Positions 18,114 to 25,326 of a DNA stretch of 64,000 bases are shown one piece after another. This DNA is from Desulfovibrio sp. GTDB lineage: Bacteria > Desulfobacterota > Desulfovibrionia > Desulfovibrionales > Desulfovibrionaceae. The stretch is taken from positions 318,529-382,528 of the forward strand of contig NZ_WASP01000008.1 of the NCBI RefSeq assembly GCF_009712225.1. Reading direction: 5' to 3'. Position 1 is the stretch's first letter; every line of letters starts with the position of its first letter. The notes beneath the pieces were generated by a model, which saw only the letters and a list, made by a program, of their open reading frames with translations, made no database searches and was not told the origin of the DNA. The position numbers and the translations under genes are program-made.

Positions 18114-18563
18114 ATGAGCGGATTTGAAGTAACGATTGTGGATCTCGCGGCCAAACAGCTTGCAGGTATCAAGGTGCGTACATCCATGGCCAAGGCCAAA
18201 CAGGACTGCCCCGCCCTGTGGCAAAATTTCTGCCCAAAAATGCCCGACATTTTTAACAAAAAAAGCTACGGCATATCCGTCATGCTCAACGAGCAGGATT
18301 TTGATTACTGGGCCGCCGCAGAAGCGCCCGAGGGCGCATGCCCTGCAGGGCTTGAGTCCGTGGGCATTCCTGCTGGCGCCTACGCCCGCTGCGAGGTTCC
18401 CAATCTGGAAAGCATCGGTGAGGGTTACATGTTCATGTACCAGACATGGCTTGCCTCTCAGGGTGAGTGGAAGCTCAATGTTCAGGCCCCCTGCTTTGAA
18501 CTGTATTCCGCAAACTGGAATCCGGCCATGCCCTTTGAACTGTTTATGCCAGTGATGCGATAG
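18114..18563 (+). CDS. stand-alone GyrI-like effector-binding protein
   Basis: The 149-residue soluble protein matches the GyrI/effector-binding domain: an N-terminal VTIVDLAAKQLAGIKV strand, a conserved ALWQNF helix, AGAYARCEVP and a C-terminal FELY segment. Such proteins bind small hydrophobic or cationic compounds, and E. coli SbmC protects gyrase. AAGGAG lies six bases before ATG. The 127 bases shared with the divergent AraC-type gene are likely its control region. Confidence 0.85.
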   Translation: MSGFEVTIVDLAAKQLAGIKVRTSMAKAKQDCPALWQNFCPKMPDIFNKKSYGISVMLNEQDFDYWAAAEAPEGACPAGLESVGIPAGAYARCEVPNLESIGEGYMFMYQTWLASQGEWKLNVQAPCFELYSANWNPAMPFELFMPVMR

Positions 18564-18659
18564 CTTTTTCTGCCTTGCGGGGAAATTAGTATTACCGCCC
18601 TGCGGGCATCTGGTGTTGAGTGAACTTGCAAAATACGCTTCTTTCTGGCCTGACAAGGA

Positions 18660-18717
18660 AAAATCCTGTTTTTGAGAGCAGCGTACTCAAGTACGTAAGC
18701 ATCAAAAACAGGATTTT
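18660..18717. repeat. 58-bp nearly perfect inverted repeat
   Basis: Outer arms AAAATCCTGTTTTTGA and TCAAAAACAGGATTTT (16 of 16) enclose a second dyad CGTACT-CA-AGTACG. The outer arms end in T4 and can act as a terminator in either direction between the convergent genes at 18114 and 18799. The nested GTACT/AGTAC core looks like a dispersed palindromic element, which cannot be confirmed from one copy. Confidence 0.75.
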
Positions 18718-18798
18718 AACGTCGGCAGGCTCCAAAAGACGGGTTTGCGTAAATACGCCCGGCAGGCTCTACCCGCGCCACCAGACTCCCCGGCCTTT

Positions 18799-19506
18799 TT
18801 ACGCTTTCGGCTTCCGACTCAAAATCAGCGACATATAGGGCGGCGTGCCCACAAGCCCGCCAAGCCCCTGCCGCACACTCTCGGCAGGCTGCTCCACATG
18901 GCTCGCCAGCAAACACGAATCCAGCCGTCTGGTGGCATCCAGAGCTTCTGCAATGGCAGGCAGGTTACGATAAGCCTTCAATATCACGGCTGTATCACTA
19001 TCTTGCAACGAATCTTCCAGACTCTTCCTGCTGTTGATGCCGGGAATGATGCGCAGGGTTTCGCCGTTTTCGCACAGCACCGTGCGGGTGCGCGCGGCAG
19101 CCGCCTGAAAAGACGTAATACCCGGCACAACCTCCACCGTCAGGTGGGGCGCGCATTCACCGAGGGTACGCATAAGGTAACCAAAGGTGCTGTACACAAG
19201 TGGATCGCCAATGGTCAGAAAGGCGGCGCTCTGCCCGCTCTCCAGCACCTCCCTTGTGGTCTGCGCCGCAACGCGCCAGGCCTCGTGCAGCACTGCCTTG
19301 TCTCGCGTCATGGGAAACTCCAGCCGCTGCACACGCACGTCGGGGCGCAGATGAGGCCGGGCCGTATCCAGCGCCGCAGAAAAGTCATTGCGGGGCGAAG
19401 CGGCCGCAAGAATCACATCTACCTCGCCCAGCACGCGAACAGCCCGCAGGGTCAAAAGGTCGGGCGCGCCAGGGCCAACGCCCACACCATACAATATTCC
19501 ATGCAT
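18799..19506 (-). CDS. cbiL: precorrin-2/cobalt-factor-2 C20-methyltransferase
   Basis: This enzyme methylates C20 of the corrin precursor using SAM during cobalamin synthesis. It is 235 residues, the usual length. Tetrapyrrole methylase signatures are YGVGVGPGAPDLLTLRAV at the N terminus, FLTIGDPLVYSTFGYL near residue 100 and VEVVPGITSFQAAAA near 130. ATG 19506 is chosen; GTG 19518 is an alternative. It follows btuF by 57 bases on the same strand, so it is probably the last gene of the B12-riboswitch-controlled operon. Confidence 0.92.
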   Translation of the reverse strand: MHGILYGVGVGPGAPDLLTLRAVRVLGEVDVILAAASPRNDFSAALDTARPHLRPDVRVQRLEFPMTRDKAVLHEAWRVAAQTTREVLESGQSAAFLTIGDPLVYSTFGYLMRTLGECAPHLTVEVVPGITSFQAAAARTRTVLCENGETLRIIPGINSRKSLEDSLQDSDTAVILKAYRNLPAIAEALDATRRLDSCLLASHVEQPAESVRQGLGGLVGTPPYMSLILSRKPKA

Positions 19507-19563
19507 CAGATAACTCACTTTAAAGACTCAAAAAACATACAGCCATGAGAATTTCATGCCCTG

Positions 19564-20460
19564 TCAGCGGTGCAGCCAGTCAGACAGCTCTTCCACCGCA
19601 TCCAGAGCACGGGGCCCGGGGCGGGCAAAACGTTCTTCGTCCACCACCAGTACACGCCCCTCACGCACGGCGCGCAGCCCCTTGTAATGGTCGCGTTCGG
19701 CCAAAGGAGTGGGGGCGGGATTCATCGGCCCGTGCTGGATCAGGTACACGTCCGGGTCTGCCGCAATCAGGGCTTCCTCACTGAAGCGCACCAGCTTTTT
19801 GCTGTCGGTAACCACATTTTCGCCACCGGCAAGGGCCAGTATTTCACTGCTTATGCCACCCCGCCCCGCTGCCAGCAGGTTGGGATAGCGCACCTCGTAA
19901 AATATGCGTGCTGCAGGTTTGCCCGCTGTGCGGCTACGCACTGCATCGAGCCGCTGTTTCCAGCCGGTCACAAGGGCCGAAGCCCCCTGTTCACGCCCGA
20001 CAAGCCGTCCCAGGGTTTGTGTAACCTCAAACAGTCGCTCAAAAGAATTGACTTCAAAGGTCAGCACCTTGAGGCCCAGAGCGCGCAGGTTTTCGGTCTG
20101 GGTCTGGGATTCGCTGCGACCTTCAAGCTGCACCACCACGTCGGGTTGCTGCGCCAGCACAAGCTCCGCATTGGGGCGCATGTGCGTACCAATGGCAGGC
20201 AGGGCGGCCAGCTCCGGCAGGTTGCCGTCGGCAGCGGTGCGGGCCACCAGCAGATCGCCCGCTCCCAGCGCCAGAAAAATCTCGTTAAACGCGCCGTACA
20301 GGGCAATCACACGCCGCACAGGCTGGTCAAAGGTAATCGTGGTGCCCGTATCGTCGGTAATGACAATGGAGGCCGCAACATCCTCAGCGCTGGCGATCCG
20401 CACGCCCGTCGTCAGGGTCAGGCACAACGTCATCAGTGCCAGCAGCACGGTTTGCACCAT
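19564..20460 (-). CDS. btuF: cobalamin (or corrinoid) ABC transporter substrate-binding protein
   Basis: A 298-residue periplasmic binding protein with a signal peptide (MVQTVLLALMTLCLTLTT, cleavage near ASAED). The two-lobed BtuF/FhuD-type features are RRVIALYGAFNEIFLALGAGD, QPDVVVQLEGRSES and EALIAADPDVYLIQHG. It delivers corrinoid to the btuCD transporter. The start at 20460 overlaps the end of the ATPase gene by 77 bases, which suggests translational coupling. A second in-frame ATG lies at 20433. The upstream riboswitch supports corrinoid rather than iron-siderophore. Confidence 0.88.
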   Translation of the reverse strand: MVQTVLLALMTLCLTLTTGVRIASAEDVAASIVITDDTGTTITFDQPVRRVIALYGAFNEIFLALGAGDLLVARTAADGNLPELAALPAIGTHMRPNAELVLAQQPDVVVQLEGRSESQTQTENLRALGLKVLTFEVNSFERLFEVTQTLGRLVGREQGASALVTGWKQRLDAVRSRTAGKPAARIFYEVRYPNLLAAGRGGISSEILALAGGENVVTDSKKLVRFSEEALIAADPDVYLIQHGPMNPAPTPLAERDHYKGLRAVREGRVLVVDEERFARPGPRALDAVEELSDWLHR

Positions 20461-21310
20461 CGGCAATGCAGTCAGCCGCAGCCCGCCATGGCCCGCAGGC
20501 ACTGGCAAGCAGGGCTTGAGGCAACCCAAACCGGGGGTGGGGCAATATGCTGATGGGAATGTTGTAAAGCTCACCAAGGTTCTCCTCTGTAAAAACCCTT
20601 GCCACCGGACCGTCAAAAACCAGATTGCCGTCCTTGAGGCCCATAAGGCGCGTGGCATACAGCGCCGCCAGGTTGCAGTCGTGCACAGCCATGAGCACAC
20701 AGGCCCCGGCAGCTCGGCGGCGCTCAAGCAGGTCAAACAGCTCGACCATGCGCGCCCAGTCGAGGCCCGCGGCCAGTTCGTCCAGCAGCAAGAGCGGGCT
20801 TTGCTGGGCCAGCGCACGGGCCAGCAGCACCCTTTGCAGCTCGCCGCCCGACAGCTCCGTGAGCCTGCGGTGGGCCAGCGTGGCAGCGCCTGTTTCATCA
20901 AGCGCGCTGTCGGCCGCCGCGTAATCCTCGCGGCCATAAGCCCCCAGCCAGCCAAGGTGGGCAAAACGCCCCAGCAGCACCATTTGCCGGGCGGTGAGAC
21001 CCTGCGGCAGCTGCCCGCGCTGGGGCACAACAGCCACCATGCGGGCGCGTTGCCGTGGTGAAAGCGTCGCCAGCGGGCGGCCCAAAAGTTCGATGTCGCC
21101 CCCTTGCGGGGCAAGAACACCAGATATGGCGCGCAGCAGCGTGGTTTTGCCGCTGCCGTTGGGGCCCAGCAGGGCCGCGCACTCACCGGCGCGCAGGGTA
21201 AGTTCCACACGGCGCAGCACGGCTTTTTCATCATACCCGGCGCTTATGCCAGCCACCCGCAAAACAGGAGCCCCGGATGCGCCGTTCGCTATCTGATACG
21301 GTGCAGCCAT
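20384..21310 (-). CDS. btuD: cobalamin ABC transporter ATP-binding protein
   Basis: A 308-residue ATPase with Walker A LLGPNGSGKTTLLRA (about residue 48), Q-loop VVPQRG, signature LSGGELQRVLLARALAQ and Walker B LLLLDELAAGLD, followed by the switch His of AVHDCN. The Walker B reads LDEL, with the usual D-E kept. About 60 residues after the usual family end form an extra C-terminal tail that overlaps btuF. The start codon shares its A with the btuC stop (TGATG). Confidence 0.92.
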   Translation of the reverse strand: MAAPYQIANGASGAPVLRVAGISAGYDEKAVLRRVELTLRAGECAALLGPNGSGKTTLLRAISGVLAPQGGDIELLGRPLATLSPRQRARMVAVVPQRGQLPQGLTARQMVLLGRFAHLGWLGAYGREDYAAADSALDETGAATLAHRRLTELSGGELQRVLLARALAQQSPLLLLDELAAGLDWARMVELFDLLERRRAAGACVLMAVHDCNLAALYATRLMGLKDGNLVFDGPVARVFTEENLGELYNIPISILPHPRFGLPQALLASACGPWRAAADCIADGANRAAGTDDVVPDPDDGRADRQR

Positions 21311-22392
21311 CAGCGCCTCCGCACCAGCAGGGCAAAAAACGGCCCGCCAAGCAGGGCTGTCACAACGCCCACGGGCAGTTCCTGACCGCCAGAAAGCACG
21401 CAGCGGGCCAGCACATCGGCCCAGACCAACAGCACGCCGCCGCCAAAAAACGCCGCCGCCAGTAGGGTGCCGTGGCCCCAGCCCAGCAAAAGGCGCAGCA
21501 CGTGCGGCACAATCAGCCCCACAAAACCGATAACCCCGGCCACTGCCACGCAGCCAGCAGTCATGCAGCTGGCCCCGGCCAGCAGCCACAGGCGGGCGCG
21601 GCCCACATCAAGGCCTGCCTGCGCCGCCTGTTCGTCGCCCAGAGCAAGTACGTCCAGCTTTCGCCAGCCAAGGGCTGTAATCAGCAGGCCCGGCACGGTT
21701 GTCGCAAGCAGCAGGGGCATGCTGTTCCAGCCCCGTCCTTGAAACGACCCCATGATCCAGAACACGATGCTGGTCACAGACTCTTCATTGAGGGCCTTTA
21801 CCAGCGCCACCAGGGCACCCAGAAAGGCCGCCACCGCTATGCCAGCCAGAATGACACTCTCCCGGCTGAACGCACCGTCGCCACGCCCCAGCCACAGCGC
21901 CCCGCCAAGAGCCGCCAGCGCACCCACCAGCGCGGCTGGGGCCACCAGCCCCGCATGACTGAACCCGGCCAGCCCTGGCAAACCACCAAGCAGGGCCACC
22001 AGCGGCCCGCCAAGGGCAATGGCCATGCTGGCCCCACAGGCGGCCCCGGCAGAAATGCCCAGGGTAAAGGGGTCGGCCAGCGGATTACGCAACACGCCCT
22101 GCAAGGCAGCCCCGGCCATGGCCAGTGCGCCGCCGCACAGGGCGGCCAGGCACACACGGGCCAGCCGTATGCTCACCACAACCGTGCCCAGAGCGGGGTC
22201 TTCGGGCGCAGGCGCAAGCCCCACCAGTGCCCCCAACGCACGAAACACGCTTGCAGCACTCAAATTTACAGGCCCCGGCAAACAGGCCAGCGGCAACGAG
22301 GCCAGCCACAGCAGCACCAGACCGGCAAAAACCGGCCACAGCCTGCGGGACTGCGGGAAGGAGGAGGGAGAAGATGCGGTGGTAGTGGTCAT
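21310..22392 (-). CDS. btuC: cobalamin ABC transporter permease (FecCD/BtuC family)
   Basis: A 360-residue inner-membrane permease with about ten helices. Family stretches are IRLARVCLAALCGGALAMAG, LQGVLRNPLADPFTLGISAG and GVIGFVGLIVPHVLR, and the cytoplasmic coupling loop is in the usual place. The ATG at 22392 gives the normal length, and longer in-frame starts would read back through the terminator and riboswitch. First gene of the operon. Confidence 0.93.
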   Translation of the reverse strand: MTTTTASSPSSFPQSRRLWPVFAGLVLLWLASLPLACLPGPVNLSAASVFRALGALVGLAPAPEDPALGTVVVSIRLARVCLAALCGGALAMAGAALQGVLRNPLADPFTLGISAGAACGASMAIALGGPLVALLGGLPGLAGFSHAGLVAPAALVGALAALGGALWLGRGDGAFSRESVILAGIAVAAFLGALVALVKALNEESVTSIVFWIMGSFQGRGWNSMPLLLATTVPGLLITALGWRKLDVLALGDEQAAQAGLDVGRARLWLLAGASCMTAGCVAVAGVIGFVGLIVPHVLRLLLGWGHGTLLAAAFFGGGVLLVWADVLARCVLSGGQELPVGVVTALLGGPFFALLVRRR

Positions 22393-22490
22393 GCCGGCCC
22401 TCTGGCCATACCCTGCGGGCAAACGCGGGCCAAAGCGTTGGCCGGTCTGTTGGCCAGACCGTGCCCATGGGCGGCAGCGCCGCGCGAGCA

Positions 22491-22527
22491 TAAAAAAAAG
22501 CCTCTTCCACGCGTGGTGGAAGAGGCC
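22491..22527 (-). terminator. terminator between the B12 riboswitch and btuC
   Basis: On the minus strand GCCTCTTCCAC pairs with GTGGAAGAGGC and is followed by eight T residues. It lies about 90 bases after the aptamer and 100 before btuC, so it is the likely expression platform. Confidence 0.85.
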
Positions 22528-22617
22528 CGTATTTCCTCTGTCCTGCCGGCAAAAACCCGTTGCCGTGGGGCGGTCAACGCCGCACCGTGGGGCCGTCATT
22601 CCATGACTGCGCACCGT

Positions 22618-22772
22618 GGGGCATGGCAGGTCTTCCGGCTTGGTTCCCCTGCTCCGGCCTTCCCGTTTCCAGTGGCTCAAGATGGAGCAAGGTTAAGAAC
22701 CTTACGGCGGCGGGTCCGCTCCCGTTTTGCACGGGATTCCCTTTTCAAGCCGGCTTCCCGGCTACCAATGCC
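22618..22772 (-). promoter_or_regulatory. cobalamin riboswitch
   Basis: Read on the minus strand the conserved elements appear in order: AAAAGGGAATCCCGTGCAAAA, CGGACCCGCC, the B12 box AGCCACTGG, and the 3' GGAAGACCTGCC. Adenosylcobalamin binding represses downstream genes. It precedes btuC-btuD-btuF-cbiL, which are all corrinoid genes. Confidence 0.95.
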
Positions 22773-22778
22773 GCAAAC

Positions 22779-22807
22779 ACTCTAGGCGCGGGCTTGCGGC
22801 CTGTCAA
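22779..22807 (-). promoter_or_regulatory. promoter of the btu-cbiL operon
   Basis: On the minus strand TTGACA, 17 bases, then TAGAGT. Transcription would start at about 22772, right at the riboswitch. It lies just past the stop codon of the upstream pgeF gene. Confidence 0.7.
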
Positions 22808-22811
22808 TGGC

Positions 22812-23567
22812 TCAGGCCTTTATCCACAGCAGACTGGCCTGACGGCCCGACTGCCGGGCACAGCGGTACGAAAAGAACTGCCCGTTGTTGCTGGCGGTAC
22901 AGATGTCGAGCCCGTAGATATTGCGCGGCAGCAATCCGGCCTGTTCCAGTTGATGCCGCGTAAGGCCCCACAAATCCATGGTCTTACTGCTGGCATCAAA
23001 CCAGGGCAGGTAGGGATCGCCCCACTCCCTGTCGAAATTGACAAATTCCGCCTTGCCGGGGCCAAGACTTGGGCCGCGCACGGCCAGAAGGTCGCGCGGG
23101 TCAAGTCCGTAGCGCTCGCAGAACCGCGCAACACCCGTGACGGGAAAGTCGCACCGGTTGCCGCGCCAGCCCGCATGCATGGCGGCAATGTGTTTGCCAC
23201 TCTTGTGCGCAATCAATATGGGCTGGCAGTCGGCGGTCTTGATAAGCAGACCAAGCCCGGGCCGCGAGGTGCCCATGCCGTCACCCTCTGCGGTAACGGC
23301 TACCTCGCAGGGTACAGCCTCTGGTTCAAAGGCCATGACATCACCGTGAACCTGCATAAGCTCGGCCCATTCGATCATGCCCTGCGGGCGCAGGCTTTCA
23401 AGCAGACTGCGACGGTTGGCAATAACGTGGTCTGGGTTGTCCTGCACGGTAAAGGCAATATTGCCGCCGCCGTATTCACCAAGGCTCACGCCACCGCCAC
23501 GGGTCTGAAAGACACAGCCAACCTGTGACACACCGGGAAACTCAAAAGGAATATAACTTACAGACAC
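22812..23567 (-). CDS. pgeF: peptidoglycan editing factor / laccase-domain protein (YfiH family)
   Basis: The 251-residue protein has the metal-binding signatures of the family: LLIKTADCQPILI, then AMHAGWRGNR, and a QVHG motif near residue 73. Family members were called multicopper polyphenol oxidases; E. coli YfiH removes L-Ser wrongly placed in peptidoglycan precursors, and purine nucleosidase activity is also known. The GTG start at 23567 overlaps the stop of the upstream cyclo-ligase gene by ten bases, with GAAGAG eight bases before it, so the two are coupled. Confidence 0.88.
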   Translation of the reverse strand: MSVSYIPFEFPGVSQVGCVFQTRGGGVSLGEYGGGNIAFTVQDNPDHVIANRRSLLESLRPQGMIEWAELMQVHGDVMAFEPEAVPCEVAVTAEGDGMGTSRPGLGLLIKTADCQPILIAHKSGKHIAAMHAGWRGNRCDFPVTGVARFCERYGLDPRDLLAVRGPSLGPGKAEFVNFDREWGDPYLPWFDASSKTMDLWGLTRHQLEQAGLLPRNIYGLDICTASNNGQFFSYRCARQSGRQASLLWIKA

Positions 23568-24238
23568 AGTATACGCTCTTCAGTGCATATGTAGTTGACC
23601 CGCTGGTCCCATGGGGCCAGGGGCAGGGATGGTACCAGCTGAAACTCGAAGCACAGCCCCACGCGAGGGCAGTTGAGGGCTTTTTCCAGAAAGCGGTCGT
23701 AGTAGCCGCCGCCGTATCCCAGCCGCCCGCCTTCAAAATCAAAGGCAACGCCGGGCAGCAGGGCAAGGTCGGGCGCAAAGGCTGATTCTACAGCTTGCCC
23801 CGATTCTGCGCTGTGGGTATTTGCCGCTTCCGGCCCCACACCGGGCAGGCTGTCCACTGGTTCAAGCAGACCAAGGGGGCCGGGTCGAAGCTCATGCATG
23901 CCGCCGCAGGCCACAAAATCCATGAGCCCCGGTGCTTCTGTCCGCACGCGCGGCAGCCACACCACCTTTTTATCCTGCCAGGCCGCCTGCAACAGCTCAT
24001 TGGTGGCAAGTTCGCCCCTCACTCCCACATACAGTGCCACGGAGCGGGCCTGACACCACAGGGGGCAATCCAGCAGACGTTTCTGGGCTGCAGCGCTGCG
24101 GCTTTGGGCCAGCTCTGGCGGCTGCTCCGCGCGCAGGCGGCGCATGGTGCGGCGCACGTCAATCCTGGCCTGTGCGGTTTCTTCTGGCAGCGCTGCCATG
24201 GCCGTGGAAACACCGGGGGTTTGCGGAGTGGTGGACAC
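23558..24238 (-). CDS. 5-formyltetrahydrofolate cyclo-ligase
   Basis: The enzyme converts 5-formyl-THF to 5,10-methenyl-THF with ATP. The 226-residue protein shows RRTMRRLRAEQ near the N terminus, the strand VALYVGVRGELATNELL, VWLPRV and the ATP/folate loop FDFEGGRLGYGGGYYDRFL near residue 175. The start is GTG at 24238 with AAGGA nine bases upstream. The frame is open much further upstream, but without a ribosome site and into the divergent gene. Confidence 0.92.
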   Translation of the reverse strand: MSTTPQTPGVSTAMAALPEETAQARIDVRRTMRRLRAEQPPELAQSRSAAAQKRLLDCPLWCQARSVALYVGVRGELATNELLQAAWQDKKVVWLPRVRTEAPGLMDFVACGGMHELRPGPLGLLEPVDSLPGVGPEAANTHSAESGQAVESAFAPDLALLPGVAFDFEGGRLGYGGGYYDRFLEKALNCPRVGLCFEFQLVPSLPLAPWDQRVNYICTEERILCL

Positions 24239-24310
24239 GTGGCTCTTTCCTTGTAAGGCGATGTGTGGCAATGTAAAAGCCTGCGCCACTGTAACAAAGG
24301 AAGCAACACC

Positions 24311-24997
24311 ATGCCAAGCGCCGACTCTCAGGACTATCTCTGGATCGCCGTGGGCGACATTCACGACGAGCCCGAACGCTTCACCAAAATACCCGAACTG
24401 TCGCAGGCTGACGGCATCATCGTTACCGGCGACCTGACAATAACAGGCGGCGTAAAACAGGCCGAAATGGTCATGGATACCCTGCGCGTGCACGATATTC
24501 CCGTGCTGGCCCAGATAGGCAACATGGACAGGCCTGAGGTTGACCAGTGGTTGAGCGAAAAAGGCTGGAACCTGCACGCCCAGTGCCGCGAACTAACGCC
24601 TGAAATCGCCATCTTTGGCGTTGGGGCCTCCACCTTTACCCCCTTTGGTACACCCAGCGAATTTCCCGAATCTGCCTTTGCCGCATGGCTTGAGGCCTGC
24701 TGGCAAAAGGCCCGCAATTACCCGCACAGCGTGCTTGTTTCGCACAATCCGCCCAAGGATACGGCCTGCGATATCATTCCCGGCGGCATCCATGTGGGCT
24801 CTACGGCTGTGCGCGAATTTCTGGAAGAAGCCCAGCCCGATATCTGCCTGTGCGGTCATATTCACGAAGCCCGGGCCATGGATCGCGTGGGGCGTACCCT
24901 TGTGGTCAACGCCGGCATGCTCGCCCAGGGCGGTTACGTGCTGCTGCGCTCCAATTCGGGCCAGCTTTCTGCCGAACTGAAGATGCTCGAAGACTAG
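24311..24997 (+). CDS. calcineurin-like metallophosphoesterase
   Basis: A 228-residue protein with all five phosphoesterase motifs: VGDIHD near the start, VTGDLT, IGNMDRPE, VSHNPPKD and CGHIHEA. It would hydrolyse a phosphomonoester or diester with two metal ions; the substrate is unknown. ATG at 24311 has AAGGA nine bases upstream. It is divergent from the cyclo-ligase gene, with only 72 bases between. Confidence 0.88.
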   Translation: MPSADSQDYLWIAVGDIHDEPERFTKIPELSQADGIIVTGDLTITGGVKQAEMVMDTLRVHDIPVLAQIGNMDRPEVDQWLSEKGWNLHAQCRELTPEIAIFGVGASTFTPFGTPSEFPESAFAAWLEACWQKARNYPHSVLVSHNPPKDTACDIIPGGIHVGSTAVREFLEEAQPDICLCGHIHEARAMDRVGRTLVVNAGMLAQGGYVLLRSNSGQLSAELKMLED

Positions 24998-25008
24998 CTT
25001 TTTTGGGG

Positions 25009-25047
25009 GCTTCCGCCGGGATTTCAGCAGGAAACACCGGCGGAAGC
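25009..25047. terminator. strong hairpin after the phosphoesterase gene
   Basis: GCTTCCGCCGG pairs perfectly with CCGGCGGAAGC across a 17-base loop. There is no clear T run, so termination strength is uncertain. The rest of 25050-25200 holds no gene. Confidence 0.5.
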
Positions 25048-25206
25048 TTCTGCCTCCCCCTGCCTGTTTTGGGGCTGCCCTGCCCGCACAGCTTTTCCAT
25101 CTCGCTGATATATCTTCATCTTTGCCTCTGCTTTTGCCCTCTGCCCCTTGCCCGCTTGCATATTTTCAAAAAAAACGTACTCTCCAAAAAGCGGATTAGC
25201 ATGCTG

Positions 25207-25239
25207 CCGCCTTCGCGCGCCTTGTTGGCGCTGCGGCGG
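25207..25239 (+). promoter_or_regulatory. stem-loop in the RNase E/G 5' leader
   Basis: CCGCC (25207-25211) pairs with GGCGG (25235-25239), and GCGCC (25217-25221) with GGCGC (25227-25231) around loop TTGTT. It lies 88 bases before the start of the ribonuclease gene. E. coli RNase E controls its own mRNA through leader hairpins; a similar role here is an inference. Confidence 0.4.
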
Positions 25240-25326
25240 TGTATGTACGGCACATTCCCGTAACTACATGGCATGCTGGCTGAAATTTTCGCGGAGGCGT
25301 TCGCGCCCCGCAGCAAAAGGATTTTC

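Noticed and set aside
22560..23528. 322-codon plus-strand frame across the B12 riboswitch and pgeF
   Set aside because: It overlaps the riboswitch and the opposite strand of pgeF; the sequence is His/Pro/Gln-rich as expected of an antisense frame in GC-rich DNA.
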